Shown: piece by piece, positions 7,287 to 15,220 of the stretch
How positions within the stretch are numbered: position 1 is the first letter of the stretch
Layout: each line of letters begins with the position of its first letter
DNA from: CAYQQR01 sp964420035
GTDB taxonomy: Bacteria > Bacteroidota > Bacteroidia > Bacteroidales > SM23-62
DNA length: 22,474 nucleotides
Reading direction: 5' to 3'
NCBI GenBank assembly: GCA_964420035.1
Contig: CAYQQR010000056.1
Location: 1-22,474 of the forward strand
Notes under the pieces: generated by a model
The model's database searches: none
Told to the model about the DNA's origin: nothing
Seen by the model: only the letters and a program-made list of their open reading frames with translations
Program-made: the position numbers and the translations under genes

Positions 7287-8397
7287 ATGTTAGTTGGAAA
7301 ATACGCTGTGCAACCCGGTTTACCACACCCGGCTCCCCCAACATCTTCCGGATGGCTTCATAACTATTCAACATGCTTTTCCTGTAATTATTATCCCCGG
7401 CAAGTCTTTCCAGTTCATGCCGGATATCCCGGGCAAGATTGAATTGCAGCAGTTCCCTGACCACTTCTTCGTCTTTGATGATGTTGACCAGGGAAAAAAA
7501 CCTGGGTTTGATAAAATGACGTCCCAGTTCATACATCAGTGGACCGGTTTTATAGCAAACCACCTGGGGAACATTGAAAATTGTTGTTTCAAGGGTGGCC
7601 GTTCCCGATGTAACTGCTGCAGCACGGGCAATGGATAGAATTTCATAGGTTTTATCGTACAGGATCTTAACGGCTTGATCGCCGATGATCTGTTCGTACA
7701 ATTCTTTTCCAACCGATCCAACTCCTGCAACGATAAATTGATAGTCCGGAAAATACGGAACCGAATACAACATCTCCGGCAGCAACCTGGAAATTTCATG
7801 TTTCCTGCTACCCGCGAGCAATGCAATAACCGGCTGTTCGTCCAGTTTATTTTGCCTTCGAAACTCCTCTGGGCTGAATCCGCTATTCTTGAATTCATTT
7901 GCGATATCTATGAGTGGATTGCCGAAATAATCTATCGCATAGTCATGGTCCCTGTAGAAATCCATTTCAAAAGGAAAAATCCCGATCATTCGATCCACAT
8001 ATTTTTGAATCTTTTTGACCCTGGATGATCGCCATACCCAAACCTTCGGGGAAATATAATACAGGACTTTAAATCCGGCTTCCCTGGCAAAGCGAGCTAT
8101 CCGAAGGTTAAAGCCGGCATAGTCGATAAGGACTAAAACATCGGGGGCAAAATCAAGAATGGCTCTTTTGCAAATATTCAGATTACGCCGGATCCTTCCC
8201 AAATTGGCCAGTACATCAAATAATCCCATGAAAGCCATCTCCCGGTAATGAACCAGGATTTCGGCACCGGCTGCTTGCATGCGATCCCCGCCAAAGGCCT
8301 TGAATTCAGCCTCCCGGTCCAGGGCGATCAGGGCACGGATCACTTTTGACCCGTGCAGATCCCCCGAAGCTTCCCCCGCGATAAAAAAATATCTCAT
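7270..8397 (-). CDS. lpxB: Lipid-A-disaccharide synthase
   Basis: LpxB is a glycosyltransferase that joins UDP-2,3-diacylglucosamine to lipid X, forming the lipid A disaccharide at the inner membrane. The 375-aa protein shows the family landmarks: AGEASGDLHG at residues 7-16, AFGGDRMQAAGAEILVHY, the AFMGLFDVLANL stretch, LVLIDYAGFNLRIARFAR, YYISPKVWVWRSSRV, FPFEMDFY, and LLAGSRKHEISRLLPEM in the nucleotide-sugar region. The start lies 15 bp after the small membrane protein gene, and the end overlaps the SpoIID gene. This places it inside a surE-lpxB-SpoIID run. Its presence supports a Gram-negative outer membrane with lipid A. Confidence 0.96.
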   Translation of the reverse strand: MRYFFIAGEASGDLHGSKVIRALIALDREAEFKAFGGDRMQAAGAEILVHYREMAFMGLFDVLANLGRIRRNLNICKRAILDFAPDVLVLIDYAGFNLRIARFAREAGFKVLYYISPKVWVWRSSRVKKIQKYVDRMIGIFPFEMDFYRDHDYAIDYFGNPLIDIANEFKNSGFSPEEFRRQNKLDEQPVIALLAGSRKHEISRLLPEMLYSVPYFPDYQFIVAGVGSVGKELYEQIIGDQAVKILYDKTYEILSIARAAAVTSGTATLETTIFNVPQVVCYKTGPLMYELGRHFIKPRFFSLVNIIKDEEVVRELLQFNLARDIRHELERLAGDNNYRKSMLNSYEAIRKMLGEPGVVNRVAQRIFQLTYDAYA

Positions 8398-8412
8398 GCA
8401 AACAAATGGTTG

Positions 8413-8706
8413 TTATAATAAAAATTTCAGGACAACAATGACAGCTCCTATAATAAAAGTCGCGGCCAATACCCCCCTGGCAGCATACAAGCGATCGGTC
8501 CATATGAAAATGAAAAACACCAGCAGGTTGGGTATGGCCGATAAAGAAAACATCGGTGCCAATACCCCCCTGGCAATCAATATGTCCCAGAATGCTGAAA
8601 AACTCAATTCATGAAACTGCCATGTATAATAAGCAAAAAAAGCCAATACCGGAGCCAGAAAACCGGACACGAGTCCCAGATAAACGGTATTGTACTTTTT
8701 GATCAT
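8413..8706 (-). CDS. Small three-helix membrane protein, function unknown
   Basis: A 97-aa hydrophobic protein with about three membrane segments (roughly residues 8-28, 48-70 and 77-95). I do not recognise a family with a known function. It is wedged between surE (4 bp upstream) and lpxB (15 bp downstream) in the same direction, so it is almost certainly real and co-transcribed; a role at the inner membrane next to lipid A synthesis is only a guess. Oddly, the peptide ARGVLA occurs twice (residues 45-50 and 76-81). The underlying 18 bp are identical at 8465-8482 and 8558-8575, so the match is at DNA level, not just protein level. Confidence 0.8.
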   Translation of the reverse strand: MIKKYNTVYLGLVSGFLAPVLAFFAYYTWQFHELSFSAFWDILIARGVLAPMFSLSAIPNLLVFFIFIWTDRLYAARGVLAATFIIGAVIVVLKFLL

Positions 8707-8710
8707 AGGT

Positions 8711-9505
8711 TCAAATATGGTTGCGGTTCATATCAGACTCCCAGTTTTGCAACTCCTTAAGAAATTCATAAGCCGTCAGATCTATGCTGACGGGTACGAT
8801 GGAAATATAATTCTGTTGCAGGGCCCATTCATCCGTATCCCGTGAATCGGGTTCCATATTGTAAAATTCACCGGTCAGCCAAAAGTATTGTCTTTTTCTG
8901 GGATCAAAACGCTTTTCGAATTCTTCCTTCCAGAATCCCTTGTTTTGCCGGGCAGCCTTAAAACCTTTTACCGAATGATCTAAATTCTTGGGTATGTTCA
9001 CATTCAGGCATATACCCTCCGGAATACCTTTCTCCAGGGCGCTCCTGATGATGACACGAACATAGGGAACCAAGTGATCTAGATCGGCTTCAGGATCGTA
9101 GTCGGTATAGGACAATCCAATGGAAGGTATCTGGTTGATGCAACCCTCAATTGCTGCAGCCATGGTGCCGGAATAAACTATACTGGCTGACGAATTGGAC
9201 CCGTGGTTGATGCCGGAAAGGATCAGGTCCGGTTTCCGGTCAAGAAGCTGATTAAGGGCCAGTTTAATGCAGTCTACCGGGGTTCCGTCACAGCTGTACA
9301 TTTTAATATTTTCCCCTTCCTGGTGTTTGTGAATCCGGATGGGGCGTTTGACGGTTATGGCGTGAGACATGCCCGACTGACCTTCGATGGGAGCGACAAC
9401 CCATACTTTCCCGAACTCCTGTGCGACCTTCATCAGGGTCCGTATCCCTTTAGCATGAATTCCATCGTCGTTGCTGACCAGTATGAATGTATCCTCCTTG
9501 TTCAC
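8711..9505 (-). CDS. surE: 5'/3'-nucleotidase SurE
   Basis: SurE is a metal-dependent phosphatase that removes phosphate from 5'- and 3'-nucleoside monophosphates; it is linked to stationary-phase survival. The family motifs are clear: LVSNDDGIHAKGI with the metal-binding DD pair, EGQSGMSHA, and SGINHGSNSSASIVYSGTMA. There is no ATG before the first motif. A TTG at 9520 would add five residues, but the predicted promoter's +1 falls at about 9520, which would leave no leader. I therefore prefer the GTG at 9503-9505, giving a 264-aa protein that opens MNKEDTFILVSNDDG, closer to normal SurE starts. It is the first gene of surE, membrane protein, lpxB, SpoIID. Confidence 0.93.
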   Translation of the reverse strand: MNKEDTFILVSNDDGIHAKGIRTLMKVAQEFGKVWVVAPIEGQSGMSHAITVKRPIRIHKHQEGENIKMYSCDGTPVDCIKLALNQLLDRKPDLILSGINHGSNSSASIVYSGTMAAAIEGCINQIPSIGLSYTDYDPEADLDHLVPYVRVIIRSALEKGIPEGICLNVNIPKNLDHSVKGFKAARQNKGFWKEEFEKRFDPRKRQYFWLTGEFYNMEPDSRDTDEWALQQNYISIVPVSIDLTAYEFLKELQNWESDMNRNHI

Positions 9506-9526
9506 GTTGCTTAAAATCAAGAACTA

Positions 9527-9556
9527 CAAAGATAATCCAATAGCGAGAAGTAGCAA
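9527..9556 (-). promoter_or_regulatory. Bacteroidota-type promoter for surE operon
   Basis: On the minus strand a TATCTTTG box (9534-9527) matches the Bacteroides primary sigma -7 consensus TAnnTTTG exactly. A TTG (9556-9554) sits 19 nt further upstream, the usual -33 spacing. Transcription would begin near 9520, about 15 nt before the GTG chosen for surE. Confidence 0.6.
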
Positions 9557-9601
9557 GACGGGATCTTTGAACCCGGTATGCTCAAACTTTTCAATTTTTG
9601 C

Positions 9602-9609
9602 TACTTTTG
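9602..9609 (+). promoter_or_regulatory. -7 box for pheT
   Basis: TACTTTTG is an exact TAnnTTTG match and ends 19 nt before the ATG at 9629. No TTG is seen at the -33 position, so only half of the promoter is supported. It lies inside what would be coding sequence if the upstream in-frame ATG at 9578 were used, which argues against that start. Confidence 0.45.
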
Positions 9610-9628
9610 TGATTTGAATTACAGGCAA

Positions 9629-12067
9629 ATGAAGATCTCCTACAACTGGCTTAAGGATTACCTCGATTTTAGCATTGAACCGAATGCCCTTGCAGAAATT
9701 TTTACCAACACCGGCCTGGAAGTCGAAGGTATCGAAGTTTTTGAATCCATAAAGGGAAGCCTCAATGACATTGTAGTTGGAGAAGTGAAGGAATGTGTAA
9801 AACATCCGAATGCCGACAAGCTTTTTGTAGCCACTGTTGACACCGGCGAACAAGAACCGGCACAGATCGTCTGTGGGGCCCCGAATGTGGCAAAAGGCCA
9901 GAAAGTACTTGTGGCAAAATCGGGTACAAGCCTGTATGTTCAGGACAAGCCCCTTAAGATCAAGAAAACAAAGATCCGGGGTGAGATTTCCGAAGGCATG
10001 ATCTGCTCGGAAGATGAGGTCGGCCTGGGAGAGGATCATACCGGTATTGTCGTCCTGCCGGAAGAAGCTGTACCAGGTACTCCTGCCGCTGAATATTTCA
10101 ATATTGAGCAGGATACGGTATTCGAGATCGGCTTAACCCCGAATCGTATTGACGGGGCTTCGCACATAGGAGCCGCACGTGACCTGGCAGCCTTCCTAAG
10201 TCTGGAATTTGATGAACACCGGGTCAAGATTCCCTCGGTGGATCCCTTCGGACCAGATGACAATTCTCTTCACATACCGGTTGAAATAAAGAACAAAGAT
10301 GCATGCCGGAGATATGCAGGCTTAACCATGTCCGGACTGAAAGTCGGTCCTTCCCCCGCCTGGCTGCAGAACAGGCTCAGGTCCATAGGCCTGGCGCCCA
10401 TCAACAATATCGTTGACATCACCAATTATGTGTTGCATGAAACCGGTCAACCCCTTCATGCATTCGATACCGATAAGATCAGCGGTAATAAAATTATTGT
10501 CAGGACCCTGCCGGAAAATACTGAGTTCGTAACCCTGGACGAGGAAAAATGGAAACTCTCCAGTGAAGATTTGATGATCTGTGATACGGAAAAAGGAATG
10601 TGCATCGGGGGCGTTTTTGGAGGTCTTCATTCGGGTGTTACAGAAAAAACCACTTCCATTTTCCTGGAAAGCGCATGGTTTGATCCTGTCTATATTCGCA
10701 AAACCTCCAAACGGCATGCGCTGAACACCGATGCATCCTTTCGTTTTGAACGCGGTGCCGATCCGAATATGACCCTTTATGCACTGAAGCGTGCAGCATT
10801 ATTGATCAGGGAGATTGCCGGCGGTAAAATCAGTAGTGAAATCGTTGATGAATACCCCGGGCCCCATGAACCGGTGCTGGTAAACCTGAGGTTCAGGCAG
10901 GTGCAAAGACTTATCGGTAAATACATTGATCCGGATACTATTGAGGGCATTTTACGATCATTGGATTTTAGGATCCTTAAAAAGAATGAAAAACAGCTAA
11001 AGGTCGAAGTTCCCCCATACCGGGTAGATGTTACTCGTGAAGCGGATGTGATCGAGGAGATCCTCCGTATATACGGTTATAATAAGGTGGAGGTTCCCCC
11101 AAGAATGCTCACGACCCTGGTCCCCCAGCCTTTTCCGGATAACGAAAAATACACGCGTACCATCTCGGCCATGCTGGTCAGCCAGGGTTTCAATGAGATC
11201 ATGAATAATTCACTATCCAGCGTGTGGTATTATAAGAATGAAAAAGACAATGTCAGGCTGACCAATCCCCTGAGTTCTGATCTTGAGGTCATGCGCGAAA
11301 ACTTATTGTATGGTGGCCTGGAAACGATCCTTTATAACATCAATCGCAAAAACAGTGATCTTAAATTATTTGAATTCGGAAATGTCTATCGCCTGTCCGG
11401 AAACGATAATAAAGAACCTTTGGCAGGTTACCGGGAAAGAACGCATCTGGCCCTCTTCCTGACCGGCAAAAAGACTCCGCCGCATTGGCGTATTGAGCAA
11501 AGGGACAGCGACCTCTATACCTTGAAATCCTATGTAGAATTGATCCATCAAAGGATTGGACTGGACCCGCGGGAAATAGAATGGGAAACCTGCGCGGATG
11601 AGCGTTTCCTCAAATCCATATGCATTCGCTGGAAGAATATGGAAACCGGCAAAATGGGTTCCGTGCATCCCGAAACCTGCAAGATGTTTGACCTGGAAGA
11701 AGAAGTATACTTTTCCGAACTATTCTGGAACAAACTCCTGGAAACAGGAGCCGGTCATGAAGTCAGTTACAGCCAGGTTCCCAGATTTATGCAGGTCCGC
11801 AGGGACCTGTCCATGGAACTGGACCGGAATATTCTTTTCAAAGACATTGAAAAGCTGGCCCATCAAACGGAGAAGAAATTATTGAAACGTGTTGTGCTTT
11901 TTGACGTATATAAGGGAGAGCATATTGCAGAAAACAAGAAATCGTACGCCATCACGTTTGTATTGTTGGATGAGAACAAAACCCTGACGGATAAAGAAAT
12001 TGACAGGGTTATGAATAATCTGCAATCTGCCTTTGAAAGAAAGCTTGATGCCAGGATCAGAAAATAA
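9629..12067 (+). CDS. pheT: Phenylalanyl-tRNA synthetase beta subunit
   Basis: PheT is the beta chain of the alpha2beta2 enzyme that charges tRNA-Phe in the cytoplasm; it carries the editing site and tRNA-binding parts. At 812 aa the length is typical of the bacterial form. Domain order is visible: N-terminal MKISYNWLKDYLDF, an OB-fold tRNA-binding domain at about 40-150 (KHPNADKLFVATVDTG, QIVCGAPNVAKGQKV), the B3/B4 editing region (about 210-390), the B5 domain with VEVPPYRVDVTREADVIEEI, the inactive synthetase core, and a C-terminal ferredoxin-fold anticodon-binding domain (SQVPRFMQVRRDLSM to the end). An in-frame ATG at 9578 would add 17 residues not seen in the family. The alpha-subunit gene pheS is not in the window. 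Confidence 0.97.
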   Translation: MKISYNWLKDYLDFSIEPNALAEIFTNTGLEVEGIEVFESIKGSLNDIVVGEVKECVKHPNADKLFVATVDTGEQEPAQIVCGAPNVAKGQKVLVAKSGTSLYVQDKPLKIKKTKIRGEISEGMICSEDEVGLGEDHTGIVVLPEEAVPGTPAAEYFNIEQDTVFEIGLTPNRIDGASHIGAARDLAAFLSLEFDEHRVKIPSVDPFGPDDNSLHIPVEIKNKDACRRYAGLTMSGLKVGPSPAWLQNRLRSIGLAPINNIVDITNYVLHETGQPLHAFDTDKISGNKIIVRTLPENTEFVTLDEEKWKLSSEDLMICDTEKGMCIGGVFGGLHSGVTEKTTSIFLESAWFDPVYIRKTSKRHALNTDASFRFERGADPNMTLYALKRAALLIREIAGGKISSEIVDEYPGPHEPVLVNLRFRQVQRLIGKYIDPDTIEGILRSLDFRILKKNEKQLKVEVPPYRVDVTREADVIEEILRIYGYNKVEVPPRMLTTLVPQPFPDNEKYTRTISAMLVSQGFNEIMNNSLSSVWYYKNEKDNVRLTNPLSSDLEVMRENLLYGGLETILYNINRKNSDLKLFEFGNVYRLSGNDNKEPLAGYRERTHLALFLTGKKTPPHWRIEQRDSDLYTLKSYVELIHQRIGLDPREIEWETCADERFLKSICIRWKNMETGKMGSVHPETCKMFDLEEEVYFSELFWNKLLETGAGHEVSYSQVPRFMQVRRDLSMELDRNILFKDIEKLAHQTEKKLLKRVVLFDVYKGEHIAENKKSYAITFVLLDENKTLTDKEIDRVMNNLQSAFERKLDARIRK

Positions 12068-12578
12068 GATCAGTGACAGAATACAACTCGTACAGGGCGA
12101 TATCACCCGGCTCGAGGTTGATGCTATTGTCAATGCCGCCAACAAGAGTCTCTTGGGTGGCGGAGGTGTAGACGGGGCCATTCACCGGGCCGCGGGACCC
12201 AGTCTGCTGGAAGAATGCAAAACCCTGAATGGTTGTGCCACCGGGGAAGCCAAGGTGACCTCAGGCTATAATCTTCCGGCTAAGTTCGTGATACATGCTG
12301 TAGGTCCTGTATGGAATGGAGGAGAAAATGAGGAAGGTAAATTCCTGGCCAACGCTTACAGGAACAGCCTGAGAATAGCAAAAAACATGAAGATCAACTC
12401 CGTGGCATTCCCCAATATCAGCACGGGAATCTATGGATTCCCGAAAGAAAAGGCCGCCGGGATTGCCCTGGATACTGTTAAGGAATGGCTGAAACATAAT
12501 AGCCTCCCTGAAAAAGTTGTTTTATGCATCTTTGATGATGAGAATACGCGGATCTATTCCGGAATGATGGGAAAATAA
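12048..12578 (+). CDS. Macro-domain protein, probable ADP-ribosyl hydrolase/deacetylase
   Basis: This is a single macro domain of the YmdB/MacroD type; characterised relatives hydrolyse O-acetyl-ADP-ribose and remove ADP-ribose from proteins. Diagnostic motifs are GDIT (residues 17-20), IVNAANKSLLGGGGVDGAIH with N29, N32 and the catalytic-type D42, IHAVGP, and the second ligand loop FPNISTGIYGFP. The 176-aa length is normal for a stand-alone domain. The chosen ATG lies inside the end of pheT, overlapping by 20 bp. A TTG at 12033 would add five residues with nothing to support it. The overlap implies co-expression with pheT, though a functional link to tRNA charging is not evident. Confidence 0.93.
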   Translation: MPGSENKISDRIQLVQGDITRLEVDAIVNAANKSLLGGGGVDGAIHRAAGPSLLEECKTLNGCATGEAKVTSGYNLPAKFVIHAVGPVWNGGENEEGKFLANAYRNSLRIAKNMKINSVAFPNISTGIYGFPKEKAAGIALDTVKEWLKHNSLPEKVVLCIFDDENTRIYSGMMGK

Positions 12579-12678
12579 GTTTCTTATCAAATGAATACCA
12601 GTCATACCGGCTGTCCTTTCCGATCTGCAATTCTTATTTTTTTTTTAATTTTACCTTCCTAACCCAAGATACACGAAA

Positions 12679-12854
12679 ATGAAGTCTTATCTGCTTTTTA
12701 GTTTAATGATCTTTTTATTGCCGGATGCCAGGAGGCCAATGTTGAAGAGCATCTCAATGCTAATTAAGAAGATCTGATGGAAGAAGTTGAGATTGCTGAT
12801 AAGGATAAGTTTTTCAGCTTTACCAGGGGTAGGATATTGACAATAGATTATTGA
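12679..12854 (+). pseudogene. Decayed small lipoprotein gene
   Basis: The ATG at 12679 opens a signal-peptide-like stretch MKSYLLFSLMIFLL, but the frame then runs into nonsense and stops at 12777. Shifting frame at 12720 restores a perfect lipobox ending (Ala-Gly-Cys at 12720-12728) and then QEANVEEHLNAN. An in-frame TAA at 12765 follows, and the same frame continues with EDLMEEVEIADKDKFFSFTR and closes with a TGA at 12852. One lost base plus one nonsense change (or a second indel) would explain it. The joined product would be about 58 residues, a small lipoprotein with an acidic mature part. The remnant lies alone in the 318-bp gap between the macro gene and the kinase. The alternative is chance resemblance or sequencing error. 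Confidence 0.5.
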
Positions 12855-12896
12855 TCAGCTGAACTGATTTGTTCCGTAAGTCAAATTTGAGCAAGG

Positions 12897-15149
12897 ATGA
12901 GTGAAGGGTCTAAATATGATTCATTACTTTCTGCGATCTTCAAGAATGCGCAGGATATCATACTGGTACATGAAATGAACGGGCAGACAGCGGGCAGGAT
13001 TGTCATGGCCAATGACTATTCGATGGATGTCTTAGGCTACCCTCGAAAAGAACTACTCCAAAAGAAATTTACCGACCTCCTGCCCAAAGGATATCAGCCC
13101 CCTCCTCCCCATGTTGACCCACTGCGAAGTGATGCTTATATCTATGAATGCATCCTTAAAACACGCTCCGGAAAAAACCTTCATGTCGAAGTCCGATCCT
13201 CCCGGTTCATTTCGGAGGGGAGAACCCTTTCCCTGGCTGTTTGCCGGGACATAAACAAGTGGAAAAGGAACCAGCAGGAACTCGGGGCCAGCAAGGATAA
13301 ATACCAGCGACTGGTGGAGCAACTCAGCGAAGAATACATCTTCTATGCACACGATGCCGATGGCATGATCACCTATGTCAGTCCGTCTATCAAACCAGTG
13401 CTGGGCTATACCCAGGAAGAAGCACTCCGGAATTTCAAGGATTTCCTTACGGATCATCCCATCAATAAAGAATCGCTCAAACATTCCCAGGAAACACTCC
13501 GGGGCAATCCACAGCCGGGTTTTGTAAATGAACTCTATCACCGGGATGGAAGCACCCGTTGGTTCTATAACAATGAGATACCCATTTTCGATGAAAACGG
13601 TAAGGTGATCGCTGTTGAAGGCATTGCCAGAAACATCACCCAATCGGTACTTGCAGAAGAAGAACTCAAGAAGAGCGAAGAACGGTTCAGGCTTATGGTG
13701 GAAAGTCTGGAAGGAGTCTTCTGGATGATCAACATCCCGGGGGATCGCCTGGATTATATCAGCCCGCAATGCAGAAACATCCTGAATATCAACAGGTCCG
13801 AGCTCTCCGAGGATTATTACAGAATACTGGAAAGGGTTCATCCGGAAGACAAGAAAATGGTACAGAGGGCCATGGAAAGAATGGTCCAAGACGGAGGCTT
13901 CAATATTGAATTCAGGATCCGGTATGACGAGGAGATTATTCGCTGGTTATGGGCAAGATCACATGTTGTATCGGAAAACAAGAAACCAAAATTCGTCGTT
14001 GGAAAAATATTCGACATCACTCAAAGGAAGCAGCAGGAAACAGAATTCGCCTCTCTTGCCGCAATCCTTGAAAATACCGCCGATCATGCTGTCATCAAAG
14101 ACCTTAATTTGAAGGTCATTGCCTCCAACAAGGCCAATACCCGGGCAGCGGGTTTCCATAAGATGGAAGATATCATCGGTAAAACCGACCTGGAAATCTT
14201 CGGGGACAAACCTCATGTACGGCAATACATGAAGGATGAAAAAGCCGCGCAAAAGCTCAAGCCGGGAGAGACCATAACCAAGGAAGAGATCTTTGAGTAC
14301 CCCGACGGCAAGAAGATCACAACGCAGGTGAAAAAATTCCCTGTTTTTGATCAGGACGGCAAGGTGATTGCAACGGCCAATATTTCCAGGGACATCACCG
14401 AACTTTTGAAAAAAGACGAAGCAATCCGGATGCGGGAAGTCAAACTCAAAGAAGCCATCGCATCCAAGAATAAGTTTTTCAATATCATCGCGCACGATCT
14501 GAAGAATCCTTTTAACACCATCCTGGGCTTTACGCAACTGCTGATAGAGAATTATGACGAATATGATGAGAAAACACTGAAGCGTTACCTGAAGATGATC
14601 TTCGATGCTTCCATGTTGAGCCTTGATCTTTTGGATAACCTGTTGAACTGGGCCAGGGCCCAAACCGGCAATATCAAGTGCGATCCGAAGACAAGGGATA
14701 TCGGCAAGATTATCGACAAATCCTTTAAACTCCTGAAACCTAACGCCGATAAAAAGGATATCAGGCTCATCAAAAAAATTCCCGGTTCGCTGAAGGCATA
14801 CGTGGATGAGAACATGATCACTACAGTGATCCGAAACCTGCTCTCCAACGCCATCAAATTCACCCATCCAAAGGGTAAGGTTCATATCCAGGCAAAAATG
14901 AAAAAAAACAGGGTCATTGTCAGCATTTCTGATAACGGTATCGGCATTAAGGAAGAAGACATTAAAAAACTTTTCCGCATTGATGAGGGGTTCACCCGCC
15001 CGGGCACCAATCAGGAAGCAGGTACAGGACTGGGATTAATACTCTGTAAAGAATTTATTGAAAGGAACAGGGGTTCCATTGAAGTAGAAAGCAAAGCCGA
15101 TAAGGGATCAACATTTACCCTGATTCTTCCTTCCGAAAAACCCGAATAG
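12897..15149 (+). CDS. Soluble PAS-rich sensor histidine kinase
   Basis: This is a 750-aa histidine kinase with about four PAS sensor domains (roughly residues 10-125, 130-255, 262-380 and 385-505). They are followed by a dimerisation/phosphoacceptor domain with FFNIIAHDLKNPFN, H533 being the predicted phosphorylated histidine. A GHKL ATPase domain follows, with NLLSNAIKF (N651), SDNGIGI and GTGLGLILCKEF. No signal peptide or membrane segment is seen, so it should sense a cytoplasmic cue. PAS ends carry the common DITQRK and DITELLKK linkers. There is no receiver domain and no response-regulator gene nearby, so the partner is unknown. The ligand cannot be predicted; no heme- or flavin-binding motif stands out. 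The start is the ATG at 12897, with a purine-rich AAGG just before it. Confidence 0.93.
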   Translation: MSEGSKYDSLLSAIFKNAQDIILVHEMNGQTAGRIVMANDYSMDVLGYPRKELLQKKFTDLLPKGYQPPPPHVDPLRSDAYIYECILKTRSGKNLHVEVRSSRFISEGRTLSLAVCRDINKWKRNQQELGASKDKYQRLVEQLSEEYIFYAHDADGMITYVSPSIKPVLGYTQEEALRNFKDFLTDHPINKESLKHSQETLRGNPQPGFVNELYHRDGSTRWFYNNEIPIFDENGKVIAVEGIARNITQSVLAEEELKKSEERFRLMVESLEGVFWMINIPGDRLDYISPQCRNILNINRSELSEDYYRILERVHPEDKKMVQRAMERMVQDGGFNIEFRIRYDEEIIRWLWARSHVVSENKKPKFVVGKIFDITQRKQQETEFASLAAILENTADHAVIKDLNLKVIASNKANTRAAGFHKMEDIIGKTDLEIFGDKPHVRQYMKDEKAAQKLKPGETITKEEIFEYPDGKKITTQVKKFPVFDQDGKVIATANISRDITELLKKDEAIRMREVKLKEAIASKNKFFNIIAHDLKNPFNTILGFTQLLIENYDEYDEKTLKRYLKMIFDASMLSLDLLDNLLNWARAQTGNIKCDPKTRDIGKIIDKSFKLLKPNADKKDIRLIKKIPGSLKAYVDENMITTVIRNLLSNAIKFTHPKGKVHIQAKMKKNRVIVSISDNGIGIKEEDIKKLFRIDEGFTRPGTNQEAGTGLGLILCKEFIERNRGSIEVESKADKGSTFTLILPSEKPE

Positions 15150-15166
15150 CATCATCCCGGACCGGG

Positions 15167-15197
15167 TTGCTGATTAAACATTTTTTAGAGACATTTG
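15167..15197 (+). promoter_or_regulatory. Putative promoter for the MATE gene
   Basis: TTG at 15167-15169 is followed after 20 nt by GACATTTG (15190-15197), which matches the Bacteroides -7 consensus TAnnTTTG except for the first base. The predicted start point is near 15204, leaving a leader of about 17 nt before the ATG at 15221. A small CCCGG/CCGGG hairpin (15156-15166) overlaps just upstream. Confidence 0.4.
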
Positions 15198-15220
15198 TCC
15201 TCTTTATCTGAGGTAGTTAT

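Noticed and set aside
9524..10039. 171-codon open frame on the minus strand across the surE-pheT gap
   Set aside because: It runs over the predicted promoters and the start of pheT, and its translation matches nothing recognisable.
12882..12889. -7 box CAAATTTG before the kinase
   Set aside because: The predicted start point would fall on the ATG itself and no -33 TTG lies at the right distance.
13053..13889. 278-codon open frame on the minus strand opposite the kinase
   Set aside because: It lies fully antisense to clear PAS-domain coding sequence, and its protein has no recognisable motif. Frames this long arise by chance opposite GC-balanced genes.
13959..14885. 308-codon open frame on the minus strand opposite the kinase
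   Set aside because: It is antisense to the PAS and phosphoacceptor domains, whose motifs (HDLKNPF, NLLSNAIKF) are unmistakable. The antisense protein has no family-like features.
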